From Rhizopus arrhizus (taxonomy: Eukaryota > Mucoromycota > Mucoromycetes > Mucorales > Rhizopodaceae), in assembly GCA_024220505.1 (NCBI GenBank), contig JAKZZE010000004.1, positions 124,001 through 188,000 on the forward strand: a DNA stretch of 64,000 bases. The letters run 5' to 3'. Of this stretch, positions 33,061-45,324 are shown piece by piece. A program made the position numbers and the translations under genes. Numbering within the stretch: position 1 is the stretch's first letter; each line of letters begins with the position of its first letter. The notes beneath the pieces are model-generated. The model searched no databases. It was not told the DNA's origin and saw nothing but the letters and a program-made list of their open reading frames with translations.

Positions 33061-34798
33061 ATGGACGAAAAGAAACATGTGGTGATTATTGGGGCAGGCG
33101 TGGGGGGCACAGCGACCGCAGCCCGTCTGTCCCGTCAAGGCTTTCGAGTGACAGTGATCGAGAAGAATGCGTACTCGGGTGGACGGTGTTCGACATTGAG
33201 ACACGACGGCTTTCGATTCGACCAAGGCCCGACGCTGTACCTGATGCCAAAGGTGTTTGAGGCGGCCTTTGCGGACCTGGACGAACGGATCGAGGACCAT
33301 GTGGACCTGCTGCGGTGTGAAACCAACTACAGACTCCACTTCCCAGACGGAGACACGATCGAGCTCTCTTCGGACCTCTGTCGGATGCAGCAAGTGATGG
33401 ACCGGGTCGAGGGCCAGGGTGGCATGGGCCGCTTCCTTCGCTTTCTGCAGGAGGCCAACGTCCACCACGCACGGGGGACGCCGATCGCGATCGAGCAAAA
33501 CTTTGAGAGTCTCTGGGATCTGGTTCGGTATCTGCCTGACATTGGACGACTGCACCTGTTTGAAAAGGTCTATCGACGAGCCTCGATTTATTTCAAGACA
33601 AAGAAGATGCGCATGGCGTTTACGTTTCAGACCATGTACATGGGGTAAGTGCCTCACACCCAATGTTCGGACCTGACCTGTCTGATAGGATGTCTCCGTA
33701 TGATGCCCCGGCCGTGTACAGCCTGCTGCAGTACACCGAATGCGTCGAAGGCATCTGGTACCCGCGCGGTGGCTTCCACCAGGTCGTCCAAAGGCTCGAA
33801 CAGATCGCCCAAGAGAAATTCGGCGCGACCTTTGTCTACAACGCACCGGTGGCCAAGATCAACACCCAGGGCCGTCGCGTGACGGGCGTCACGTTGGCAG
33901 GGGGTGAGGTCATCCAGGCCGATGCTGTGGTCTGCAATGCGGATCTGGTCTATGCCTACCACCGGCTGCTCCCGCCCTGTGCCTGGACGACACGCACCCT
34001 GGCCGCCAAGCAACTCACCTGCTCCTCCATCTCGTTTTACTGGTCCATGTCCCAAACGATCCCTGCCCTCGATGTCCACAACCTCTTTCTGGCCGATGCC
34101 TATCAAGCCAGCTTTGACGACATCTTTCAGCAGCATACCTTGCCTTCCCAACCCTCGTTTTATGTCCACGTCCCGTCCCGGATCGATCCCTCGGCGGCTC
34201 CACCCCACAAGGACGCGGTGATCGTGCTGGTGCCTATCGGACACATGAACCAAGACCCAGTGAACTATGATCAGCTCGTCCGACAGGCACGTTCACTCGT
34301 CCTCGACGTCCTCCACCGTCGTCTGGGTCTCCTTTTGGCAGACTGGATCGAGCACGAGATTGTGAATGATCCCAGGACGTGGCAAACCAAATTCAATCTC
34401 TGGAAGGGATCCATCCTCGGCTTATCACACCATCTTTTGCAAGTCCTCTGGTTTCGTCCGAGCACCAAGGATGCTTCCGGTCGTTATGACAACCTCTACT
34501 TTGTCGGTGCCAGGTAACATCCTCCTTCCCCCCCTTTTCTTTCACTCATCTTGACTCTAGTACTCATCCCGGTACCGGTGTGCCCATCGTGCTCGCCGGC
34601 AGCAAGCTCACGTCCGATCAAGTCTGTCGAGGGTTCGGTCAGGTACCTCTGCCCCGAAAGAATGCCTCTCACCCGCCCTCTCTCATCCCTCCCTTTCGTC
34701 CTCTCTGGATCCTCTTGGCCCTTGTCGTCCTTGGCTTCCTTTGCTCTTTTTCCCCTCTCCTTCTCCCGATGCCAGTGAAAATCAGGATGGCAGTATGA
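33061..34798 (+). CDS. carB: Phytoene desaturase (intact copy 2)
   Basis: Predicted 548-aa CarB-type phytoene dehydrogenase, which introduces double bonds into phytoene on the way to lycopene and beta-carotene. Exons are 33061-33644, 33689-34513 and 34561-34798. Visible are an N-terminal FAD-binding Rossmann motif (IIGAGVGGTATAARL), the conserved SGGRCS and FDQGP segments, MSPYDAPA and WYPRGG in exon 2, and the C-terminal STHPGTGVPIVLAGS motif typical of carotenoid desaturases. A hydrophobic C-terminal segment (about residues 520-540) may anchor it to membrane. It is the only one of three copies with an intact frame. The gene is GC-rich against an AT-rich background. Convergent with Rab E. 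Confidence 0.95.
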
Positions 34799-36223
34799 AT
34801 AAAATTCTTTTTTAAAAAAAAACCTGTGTGTAAATTAGTTGTCTCTTTGTCATGGTTCAGCAGCAAGGATCCGTTTTCTGACATGTATCGAAAATAAGTC
34901 TTAAGGACAGAGGCTCTCTCTCATTTTAAATCGAAATCCTGTGTGTTGTTTTCGTAAAGTACATGGTTCAAGTGGTGCATGGAAATGAGTGAATCGAGTA
35001 GGGTCAGTCCATGATGACTTGCTCCTCATAAAAAAACTCTTTCATTCTCATTCCTCTCTCTCTCTTTCTATCTCGATTGAAATTGGCATGCTTGCGTACA
35101 TGACGTACCATGATTTCTTAAACTCAAATGCAGATTTCAGAGCATCGCTCTATATTCTATGATAAAACTCGAATACAAAAAAAAAGGTGTAGACTTGTTG
35201 AATATGAATTAAAAATAAGAATACTTTTTGATTTAGACAGTGTACACTTTGGCCCACAAATAAATAAAAAAAAAAAAAGTAAGTTCATCCAAGGTTTAAA
35301 AAGCCGTATTGACACAGCCTTACATAGTGTTTATCCTCTTCTCGTCTTCAGGCGCTCTCCTCCTGTCTGGTTTGGACGCCATGACCACACGATGGCCGGA
35401 AAGGAGCCAGAACGTTTTTAAAAAGTACGTTTTATATTCACATCCATCGTCCACCGTACACAATCGAAGCTCACATTCCTATCCCTTCTGATCCACTGTC
35501 CAAGCACAAGAAGAGCACTGGGGTTCGATCTACTTGTCAAACTATCTCTGGTGTTTCCCAGGCATGGTTCTTGAACAGATTCGTAGCGGATGCTGCGGTG
35601 ATGGAGTAAAACTTTTTAACAACGACCATGAATGACTGGATGGTAGAGTAAGAAAGAAAAAAAAAGTGTTTGAAAGTATGCAGACGCATGCATTGAGACT
35701 ACTTTTTTAATGAAATGTAGCTCAGAGTGCATTGATTCATTCAACAAGACTTTTGAGTGTCTTTCGTTGTGCTCAAGCCAAGCTGAATCACAAGTGAACG
35801 CAAAGCAAGTTTGCATAAGGTGACTGAAAACAAATAGTAGCAGGACAGAACAAAGTATTTTTTTTTTAGCTCATGAGTAGATGAGAGAGATGAGGTCAAT
35901 CTTCAGCACTGAAAAGAGCAAAGAGTGAACGCTCAGAAGAATCAGCGTAAAATGCAAAAGTAGAATAAAAGGCATCTTTTGTACGGAATTATAGGTTGAG
36001 TTTTGATGAGATGAACACCTCTTTCAACTGATGACTTTGATCTCAAAAAAGAAACTTTGCTAATTAGATTGGTGCGACATTGAGCCACTGTGTTTTTCAT
36101 TTTTATTTTCCAAGCTTGTTTTGTTATCATAACACAGTGAATAACTCAATCAACAAAGACGCAAAGACAGGTATGGATGCCATCGTGCTTAGCTCAAGCA
36201 CTACTAACTATTCAACTTTTTAG
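34799..36223. other. carB2 3' flank with conserved hypothetical stretch
   Basis: Homologous to the carB1 and carB3 3' flanks. About 35470-35609 (+) is the conserved reading frame ending VADAAVME (see 15446-15721). Upstream exons remain unclear. A TACTAAC branch-point-like motif lies at 36202-36208, just before the acceptor at 36223. Confidence 0.45.
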
Positions 36224-36373
36224 ATAATGACCCTATCGATCAAGACGCATGGAACCGTCATAAAGAGTCCAGAGAACATCCTGAACTTCCTTCCACAGGA
36301 CATGGTACAATCGATCGACCTTGATCCCTCTGAAGCATCTGATGATGAACCTCAAAAACGTACTAGAAAATAA
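36224..36373 (+). CDS. Candidate 3' exon, convergent to Rab E
   Basis: An acceptor (TTTTTAG, with TACTAAC 15-21 bp before it) is followed by an open stretch ending in TAA at 36371-36373. The frame with KSPENILNFLPQDMVQ and ending KRTRK is conserved without indels opposite Rab A (1755-1895), C, D, F (44140-44273) and G (57950-58081), with substitutions that mostly change conservative positions. It is decayed opposite Rab B. The upstream exons differ between copies and cannot be placed; a donor-like AAGACAG/GTATGG is at about 36168. Function unknown. Confidence 0.35.
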   Translation: MMTLSIKTHGTVIKSPENILNFLPQDMVQSIDLDPSEASDDEPQKRTRK

Positions 36374-36501
36374 ATACTTATCAAGCGTTCGGAATCCAAA
36401 AGAAAGATTGGGTCAGCAGTCCGCCAAAAACATTCACCGAAAAGGATCAAGAAAGACTTGAATGATGTGTAAAATAAACCTTTATTTAACGACAACTACA
36501 T

Positions 36502-37252
36502 TTACTTTTGTGTAATTTCATTACTAGAAAACGAGCCTCCAATACGAACGGTATGTTTTTCCGCCATTGGTTGATTCAAGTTAGCCTTAAGTTTCTCGTG
36601 CAGGTTTGAACAGAGTTTGCCAATGAGGGTAGTGAAGGCTGTGTCGATGTTGGTAGCGTCCAAGGCGGATGTCTCGATAAATAAAAGTCCTTCTTCTTCA
36701 GCCAGTGATCTACCTTCCTCTGTCCCGACCTCTCGACTGGATTCGGATAAATCGACCTTATTGCCTACGAGCATAATCACAACATTCGGATCTGCGTATT
36801 CTCTTATTTCTTTAAGCCAATAACGTCGAACGTTTTCAAAGGAGGATCGAGAGGTGATGTCTACAGAGGTGAAAGGGAGTTGAGTATGAAAGTAAAGGAA
36901 GTTTTTTATTTTGTTTTACCGTAAACAATCAATATACCTGTCGCACCGCGGTAATAACTATACAATAAAATCAGCACTCCTTCCATTCTCTTTCTATAAT
37001 CATCTTTTTATATATCATTACGCGCTAGTGATAGTCCTGAATCTTTCTTGTCCAGATGTATCCCAAATTTGCGCCTGGACAATATGATTATCTAAAGTAG
37101 AATTTAGCAATACATCCTCTTGTCTATTTTAAGCTACTATTGTCTATACCAAATTCAATTGTTTTAGCTACAAAGTCAACACCAATAGTACTTTTAAACT
37201 CCAAGTCGAATTCATTTTTCTAAAACGTATCAAAGGAGCCAGATGAGTTTTC

Positions 37253-37316
<64 letters not shown>

Positions 37317-37435
37317 AAAAAGAAAAAAAAAGCTGGGCTGTCACTTACTTCAAATCGAGACGTGATATTAGATTTACCAACCTTTGAATCGCCAACTAAA
37401 AGAAGCTTAAAAAGATAATCGTACTCCTTATTCAT
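36502..37435 (-). CDS. Rab11-like GTPase, copy E, no lipidation motif
   Basis: Predicted 207 aa. Exons in transcript order are 37349-37435, 37150-37219, 37022-37091, 36920-36957 and 36502-36860. This copy has the most canonical core: GDSKVGKS, switch I KSTIGVDF, WDTSGQE, YYRGATGILIVYDIT, NKVDL, ETSA. The C-terminus stops early (SNEITQK then TAA at 36502-36504), so it lacks any Cys for prenylation; the remains of the usual tail codons follow the stop. There is one degenerate repeat unit (NLHEKLKANL). The intron 1 poly-A (sense poly-T) is 61 nt plus two interrupted runs (37254-37331). The core should bind and hydrolyse GTP, but membrane attachment is doubtful. Confidence 0.86.
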
Positions 37436-39174
37436 TGTGTGTTGCTGTGGAAATAAAAGAAAGATAAAAAAAAAAGGTTCCAAGAGAAAGAAAAAGTTAG
37501 AATGTATACGTGTGGGTATGTGAAAATAAATACGAAAACAAAGCTAGTTTATTTTTCTAAGGAAGTTTCTCACAAAAGTAGATGGAAATAAGCATAAATC
37601 GGTAAAGTTTAATTTGTTCTTGGCCCATTTTCATTCTTGTATCAAAAGAAAGAGGGGGCAAAAGAAGTGGTTTGCTTTTATTGAGCACAAGAGTCTCATT
37701 TTCTTTTGTTCATTGAATTGCATTATAAATCCTGTATGCCATTCTCTTGTTTGATACAGTTTAGTTCTTTATTTTATTATTATTATTACTGCTCTTTTCA
37801 AACTGTATGCACTGCAGCATCATTTGCTTTTTGCTTATTTTTGTTTATTTTTGTTTATTTTTGTACACTAGGTCAACAACGCCAAGCTTTAGCTTCTCTT
37901 TATGCATTCTATACTATGACATCTACGGGGTTTAACCTTGATCATCTTTGAAGTTGTGTATACACAAGGTTTAGTGTAAGCAATCCTCTTCTTCATTCTT
38001 TTTATTATCATTCAAAGCTACTTGATGGTATTATTTCTTACAGGCTATCATTTAGGAAAAAAAAAACACATATACATACACATACACACACATGCACACA
38101 CTTTATTAATAATATAAATAGAGCCTGACACTTGTATAATAAACTTATTCAAAAAGAAGATAGCAAGAAATTAACCAATGATCCTCTATTTGTAAAAGAA
38201 ACAAAAGAGAAGAGATGATGTCAAATTGTTGTTTAAATGAACAAGACTCTTTTTCTTTTTTTTACAGCTAAAAGAACTAGTACCATCAATGTAAGTGTAA
38301 GTGTACATGTCCGGCAGATTGGTGCCCATACCTTGCATTGGCTTCTCCAATTTGACTTTTAGCACCATGTTACCTTAGGTGTTTTTGTAAAAGGCTCGAG
38401 TAGAGACTCTCTCACATGCTTAAATGGGTATGACCTTATTTATTCAGGTTCCATTTGGTTATAATAGGCTATTTTTCTTACAAGTTGACTTTTTTTTTTT
38501 TATGTAATTTGCAATCCTTACAACAAAATTCTAAAAGAGCTAAAATGGTGATGAAAAAAAAAAGGCAAAGGATAGATATCATTCGACAAATAATCGGTAG
38601 GTTCTGTATTACAGTCATCCTTTGATTTTATGCAAAAGCAGGTATCTTTATGTTACCCTTGCTACAATAAAAGTTAAAAAAAAAAAAGGAAATGCCCATG
38701 TAGATTATGCCAACTGATTCATACAAATATATGTTTGTGCAGTTATTATATTCAAATTCATTCAGAAAGAGAGAACCATTTATGCCACTAAACAAACAGC
38801 AAAATAGCGTCTAAAATACCTTGTATTTTATGTTTTATTTATCCCAAACACAATATTTATGAGTCTCTGGTTTAGGAGTGTAATGAATGGTATTGGGGGC
38901 TCCATTTGGTACGAACCAAATTGCAAATTTGATGTATTATCTTTGACAATGCTATCCAAGGGAATGAATAGCTTGTGAGTCAAGCTAAAGTCTATGGCGA
39001 CAATCCAAATCAAATTCAGTCTAGATAAAAATGTTTAGCATAAAGATAATTTTTTTTTTAATGAAAATAACATTGCATATGCTTATGCATTCTTTAACAA
39101 TAAAGCTCACTGGCTGTTCTCTCTCTCTCTTTTTCTTTTCGCTTTCATCTTCTTGTCTCATATCATAACACAGT
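37436..39174. repeat. Rab E / P450-2 divergent intergenic region
   Basis: Inverted copy of 25102-26835 with the same order of parts: common Rab 5' module, short frame ending at ATG 38368 (-), A/T tract near 38495, then the P450 upstream block with the conserved open stretch at 38828-39013 (-). Confidence 0.65.
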
Positions 39175-41073
39175 ATGGACTTGGATAGACTAAAACAGAA
39201 TACACCTTTATTACTACCAGCATGTCTGGCGCTTTTGTCCACCTTGTATCTGTTGAAAAGCTCAAGGTCCACTAAGGAAAAAGAAGGAATGAAAGAAATC
39301 CCTTATCCACGCGGCTCTATCAATTGGCCCATCTTTGGTAAATCCTTTTTTTTTCTTGCCTTGAGCAAACATATCCTGACCCCCTTCTACTCTTGAATTT
39401 TTTCTTCTTCTTAGGCCACATGTTATCCCTTAGGAACTGTCCTTCAAGCAAGGTGACTCAGTGGCATAAAGAAAATGGTCCTATTTTCAAGATCAACATG
39501 GGAAACCAACTTTGGATCATGATCAGTGATCCTCTCTTGGCGCATGAGTTCTTTGTCAAAGCAGGCAGCAGTACTTCATCTAGGCCTTATCACCGATTCA
39601 ATGTAGATATCTATGGTAGACATGGAAGGTAAGGTTATATGCAGAGGGAGAACCTAAATTGACTGTATGTGACCTTGCTGTATCTAGAGGCATTTCCTTT
39701 GCTCAATATACGCCAAAATGGAAAACGGTGAGAAAGATAGGTAAATGATCTGATTTCTAATAAAAGGAGTAAAAAATGCTTACTTTCCCCATTCTCCTCC
39801 TATGCTATTCAAGTTGTTTCATTGTTCGAGCCAGAATCTTTACAAAACTATATCAATATTTTGGAAGAAGAAGCAGACAACTTGATGGATCGATTGGTGG
39901 ACGTATCAGAAGAAGAAAAATCTTTTGATTGCTACAAGCACCTTGAGCTTGCATCACTCAACTTTATATTACGTGTGACAGCTGCTACCAGGCTTGAAAG
40001 TGTAGAAGACCCCACCTTTCAGTCCATCAGCAACTTGAGTCATTATACCTTGATTTATTCTGGCGTCTCTGGCGATCTGGTCTCGTATATCCCTAGTTTG
40101 GCATGGATTGATCGATTGAAGGGCACAAGGGAAAAGATGCAGGCGTTTATCAACAATCAGCGCGATCCGATCATTTCAAAGCTCATAGAAGAAGCCATGA
40201 AGAAGGAGGATAGCTCTCTCATAAAGGAGCTGTATGAGATGAAAGAGAAGGAAACTATAGATGAGGATGATATATATGTTTTTATGAGTAAGTGTGGACA
40301 TACTTTCTATCACGCGTTCACAGCCTAATCTTTTCTTATAAAAAATAAAATGAAAAGCTGATATGGTAATAGCCGGATCAGATCCTATCACTATCGCTTT
40401 GTATTGGACCCTGGCTATCCTCTCTCAGCAGCCTAAAGTACAGGAGAAGCTGATCAAAGAACTGGACGCATGGAAAACCAGGAATTCAGCGGACGCCGTA
40501 CCTCATTTTTATCAAGACATTGACCAATTCCCTTACATGCTCTGTGTACAAAAGGAGGTTCAACGCTTTCGTCCGAGCACTATCTTTGGCCTTCCGCACA
40601 TGACCACAGACGATGTCACTGCTCAAGGCTACTTTGTTCCCAAGGGTTCGATGCTCTTTAGCAGTATGTGGGCCATGCACCAGAACAAAGCTTTCTATGG
40701 AGATCCTGATCGATTCAGGCCCGAGCGGTACATGGACGGTCTAAAGAAAATAAGTGCTGCGGCCAATGCAAGAATCGAAGAAAGAGACCATTTTGGATTT
40801 GGATGGGGAAGAAGGATATGTCCTGGTATTCATCTGGTAAGCATCCTAAAATCAAAAGACAGACTCAATAACGTCAACTGATCCCTGTTTATTATTCACT
40901 AGTCTGAAGTCCAGTTCTTTAATTTCTATGTTCGTTTCTTTTCCAAGTTTACCGTTGTACCCGACCTTGATTCAGAAGGTAACCTTATGCCTGTCGATTT
41001 GAATCATATTGTTGAAGAAGGTATTGTTTCTAAGCCAATGCCGTACAAGATACGTATCTTGCCTCGTACTTGA
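39175..41073 (+). CDS. Microsomal cytochrome P450, copy 2
   Basis: 517 aa. Exons are 39175-39337, 39415-39628, 39688-39740, 39814-40287, 40358-40836 and 40903-41073, the same structure as copy 1. N-terminal anchor, IPYPRGS hinge, I-helix AGSDPIT, EVQR and the haem loop FGWGRRICPG are all present. Exon 1 is identical base for base with P450-3 exon 1, while the internal exons are closer to copy 1 in places, which suggests conversion. Head-to-head with Rab E. Substrate unknown. Confidence 0.92.
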
Positions 41074-41390
41074 TGATACGCACTACTATACTGTTTATCT
41101 CATATAAAAAAGCAGCCGTATACAATGCTCATAATAAATATTAGCTTGAATCACAATCATAAAAGCATACAATACAAAAAGCTTTAATAAGCTTCTTGAT
41201 TGTTGGAAGAGTAAAATATCCTCCTCACTTCTTTATAATTATCATATACGTCATTTCCTTGATCTGATCATAAAAAAGAGGAATTGTAAGCTTGTAAGAA
41301 GAGGTGGTTTGTAGTTGTAAGCTCTTTGAAGAGTATAAAAGAAATAAACTTCATGCTTTCTTTATTTTATACTATTTATTTAACACTATT
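41074..41390. other. Tail-to-tail gap, P450-2 / small gene
   Basis: AT-rich 3' flanks, near-identical to 54990-55304. No gene seen. Confidence 0.5.
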
Positions 41391-41621
41391 TTATAAACAA
41401 GTTCTGATTTCATATAATTTATCAGCAAATTTGACCGGTTTTTTAGGGGTAGCAGGAGGAGAACGGGTGGGCAATTGGGGTACAAAGGCAGCGGTAGGGG
41501 TCGTGGGCTCGGAGGAAACAGCGTTTGACTGTTTGGGCTGTAAGAGTTCTGCAACCGTTTCCTTACGATAGATCGGATGTGTATGATACTGTTTGTGTGA
41601 TTCCTTTAACAATTCTGCCAT
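41391..41621 (-). CDS. Small protein with RVxF-like motif, copy 2
   Basis: 76 aa from MAELLKES to RTCL. The C-terminal KKPVKFADKLYEI is unchanged relative to the copies at 22632 and 55305. About 85 bp present upstream in the other copies are missing between GGTTTTT and CAATTTCATGG. The first start codon is therefore lost and an in-frame ATG nine codons later is used. Same tail-to-tail position beside a P450. Confidence 0.58.
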   Translation of the reverse strand: MAELLKESHKQYHTHPIYRKETVAELLQPKQSNAVSSEPTTPTAAFVPQLPTRSPPATPKKPVKFADKLYEIRTCL

Positions 41622-44386
41622 GAAATTGAAAAACCTGAAATCAGATTAGCCATCGACAAAGAACCACTTGCAGCAAAAATCACAGTGAAAAAAAAGAGGT
41701 CAAGATAGATATAAGTCTGCTTACTTTAGAACAGAGAGATTAGTGATTTGCAAACTGTTTGTTTTTATCATGAGCTAAAAAGCTTTTGGTCATGTCGGAT
41801 TGGGTCAAGAAAATTTGGTACAATTTGACAAGGCTCAGGCCGATCAAAAGGCTATGTTGAAGCTTGAATGACATTTTGTGGACTCCAGAGGTATGAAATT
41901 CCTTCAAGACATGTACTGCAGGAGAATGAGCTCAATATCTCTAGATCAAACTATACACGTCCGGGTTGTGCTTGAACTTTGTAGTCCAAAAGACTTTATT
42001 TCCGTATTCAAAATCTTGAGAGAGTTTCTGACTTGTGTTCATGACGAAATCAAACAGCCTAAAAAAAGAAAGGTGAGAATGGCATAGTGTCGCTCAAGGA
42101 AAAGGAACAAAAAAGTAGAAATACAACTTATTTTACTTGGTACAAATTCATCCTTGTTTTGCCCTTTGCTTGAGTCTCACTAGTACCCTCCCCCCCCCTC
42201 CGTTTCAGTTGGATTTCTTTTTATAAACATTATACTTTATTGTTTCAGTGTTTTCTGTCGTGCTATCAAGAAAGGCACAGAAAAAAAAAGATGTATTTTA
42301 TTCACCAAAATGCTTTTTATCTCTTTTATCTTTTGTATTCATTCTGCAAATCTATAGCTTACTTTCAAACGTATCGAATGTAATCGTCGATAGCTCTTTA
42401 TTTACAGTGTAAATTCAGCTATCCATTGTGGAGCATTCATGTACAGTTCTATCGAACAATCAACCATCCAATCTATTTCCTTCTAGTTTCATCTACATAA
42501 ACTCTGAATACCATCATTCCAGCCCATGACTATCATCCAGTATCATCACTCTTTACAGAATGTGGTCTGCTCTGATTGATTCATTCAGTTTACCTATCCG
42601 TCTGAAGGTTGATTTACTAAACATCCAAAGCAATCTATATTTAAAAGCTAGAAAATAAGTCCAAAGGTAAAGAAAAGCAAAAAAAGATTTCATGGCCTCA
42701 GACATACCTTGGGTCCCCCCTTCCCTTCAAATTGAAATGCTTTATTAAATACCAAGAAATCTCTTTTAAAAGTAATGAAAATAAGCCAATAAGATAACGT
42801 ACCAAGAAATCCAAATGTTCTTTTTTTAGTCGCATCTTTCCTTTTTTTAACCAAATAAAGACCGTGTCGCCATGACACAAAGCTGGGTGCACCTGCTGTA
42901 ATGACTAAAAAAAACATCACCTCATTCACACCTACAAAACACAGTTTCACCTGTCCATGTCTTTTTATTAAATGAGCCTGTTCCCCATTTCTTGGTTCAT
43001 CCAATCATATCGTTTTGTGTGCGCACCTGGTCTGACCAAACGAGGCGTATCATGGTCTCTCTGCTGAATGGGAAAGAAGGTCTCTCAAATAATCTTTAGA
43101 AAACAAGGCTTGCAGTATCCTATTGATTCACAGATGAGAAAGCATGAAAAAAAAAAAAGCTCTCGAGTTATACCCGTTACAGCCTCCTTTTGCTCTTGTT
43201 CAACAACGTACACTTTAACCAGCACACGTCTTCACTCTGCATGATCTGTCATCATGGCCTTCCAAAGAAGATGAATAAAAGAGTGCGAGGTCTGGGTCAA
43301 ATACCCTTCCCCTAGTGAGGCTGATGCATACAAACCATTTCAATAGGGCTCCATAAGTATCAGAGGACACAATGCATCAACCAACAGTCAACCCTTTCAA
43401 GGAGAGGGATGCTTGAAACAACCTGGCCGTTAGAAACAAAGGGGGCTGTGGTAAAGAACGAAAAGGATAGGGGTTGTTTGTAGAAAGAAAGTGTTGTTAG
43501 GAGGACCATGAAGGACACAAAGGGGTTGTCCGGATGAATATCGGTTAGAGTTCCGATCAAGTCCACCATCACAATCTATCCAAAGAGAGGTGGTCAATGC
43601 TTCTCAGAATACAAGGAAATCTTGGCCTAAAGAAAAAAAAAAGTATCTTGATCCGCTGGGCTTTTCTAAATGTATCCAAAATAGACAGTATCATGTTATT
43701 CAGTCAGAAACACGGAACCGTAAAGCAAACAGTTCTTTAAAAGAGGGGATCTATCACCGGCAGTCGACAAATATGTGGTAGACCTATGTCTGTGTATCTA
43801 CCGCAAGTATCCACTGGACACTTTGAACCTCGTTTCTCCCTCTTCCTCTTTTGTGGAAAACCCCTTTTTTTTAAGAACAACTCTCCAACGAACCTAATCG
43901 AGGCCATATTCTGTATTTAAATTTAAGTAGAGAGCAAGTATCAAGATGATAAAACTCTATGAGCGGTAGCTATGGTTAAATCTCGTTCGTCAATATTGTC
44001 TAGTATGACACATGGACAAAACAATCTTGCTTTAGCAGTGATAGAATCATTGTCTTTTTATCGATAAAAAAAAACCTAAGAGTCCTAACGCATTTTTTTG
44101 TTCGGCAAATAATCCATGTTATCTCAAACACAACAGTGAGTCAAGATGCACAGAGCTGTAGTAAAAAGTCCAGAGAACATCTTGAACTTTCTTCCACAGG
44201 ACATAGTACAATCGATCGACCTTGGTCCCTCTGAAGCATCTGATGATGAACCTCAAAAGCGTACTAGAAAATAAACACTTATCAAGCGTTCGGAATCCAA
44301 AAGAAAGATTGGGTCAGCAGTCAGCCACAGACATTCACCGAGAAGTATCAAGAAAGACTTGAATGATGTATGAAATAAACCTTTAT
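41622..44386. repeat. Inverted Rab 3' module, copy F
   Basis: Inverted homologue of 19897-22630. A C-rich patch near 42189-42200 and an A/T tract at 43146-43158 are copy-specific. The plus-strand exon-like stretch is at 44140-44273. An open stretch at 41878-42087 recurs at 55874-56083 but has no recognisable motif. Confidence 0.6.
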
Positions 44387-45179
44387 TTAACAGCATATAC
44401 ATCTACTTTCTTTCTCTGTAATTTCTTTACGAGAAAACAAACCTCGAATACGAAGGAATCTTGACTGCATACGTTTTTTGGTTATCGATTGGTTTGGGGT
44501 AGCCTGAGGTTTCTCGTGCAGGTTTGAACAGAGTTTGCCGATGACGGTAGTGAAGGCTGTATCGATGTTGGTAGCATTCAAGGCAGATGTCTCGATAAAT
44601 AAAAGTCCTTCTTCTTCAGCCAGTGATCTACCTTCCTCTGTCCCGACCTCTCGACTGGATTCGGATAAATCGGCCTTATTGCCTACGAGCATAATCACAA
44701 CATTCGGATCTGTGTACTCTCTTACTTCTTTAAGCCAATAACGTCGAGCGTTTTCAAAGGAGGATCGAGAGGTGATGTCTACAGAGGGAAAAGGGAGTTG
44801 AGTATGAAAGCAAAGGAATTTTTTTATTTGTTTTACCGTAAACAATCAATATACCTGCCACACCGCGGTAATAACTATAAAATAACATCAGCACTCCTTC
44901 CTTTCTCTCTCTCTCTCTCTCTAATCATCTTTTTATATATCATTACGCGCTGATAATAGGCCGATGTTCTTCTTGTCCAGCTGTATCCCAAATTTGCGCC
45001 TTGACAGTATGATTATCTAAAGTAGAATTTAGCAATACATTCTCTTGTCTATTTTAAGCTACTATTGTCTATACCAATTTCAAGGATTCTATTCTCAAAT
45101 TCAACATTACCCTTAGTACTTTTAAACTCCAAGTTGAATTCATTTCTCTAAAACGTATCAAAGGAGCCAGATGAGTTTT

Positions 45180-45223
<44 letters not shown>

Positions 45224-45324
45224 GGGCTGTCACTTACTGCAAATCTAGATTTGAGATTAGATTTACCAACACCTGAATCACCAGTTAGATTAAGCTTAAG
45301 TAAATAATCGTACTCGTCATCCAT
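44387..45324 (-). CDS. Rab11-like small GTPase, copy F
   Basis: Predicted 219 aa. Exons in transcript order are 45238-45324, 45075-45147 (73 nt, one codon longer than usual), 44947-45016, 44837-44874 and 44387-44778. P-loop GDSGVGKS, switch [14 protein letters not shown] (one extra residue), canonical WDTAGQE, YYRGVAG, G4 NKADL (Asp kept), G5 ETSA, tail CICC. One repeat unit ([10 protein letters not shown]). Intron 1 has 40 T on the sense strand. It lies downstream of hydrolase 2 on the same strand. It is almost the same as copy G. Likely a functional, lipidated GTPase with an altered effector loop. Confidence 0.88.

Noticed and set aside
34551..34778. Extra short frames over carB exon 3
   Set aside because: They are shadows of exon 3, which continues the STHPGTG motif in the spliced carB frame.
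33061..34798. Recent bacterial transfer of carB because of its GC content
   Set aside because: The gene has introns with fungal splice sites and closely follows the fungal CarB pattern. Composition alone is not enough.
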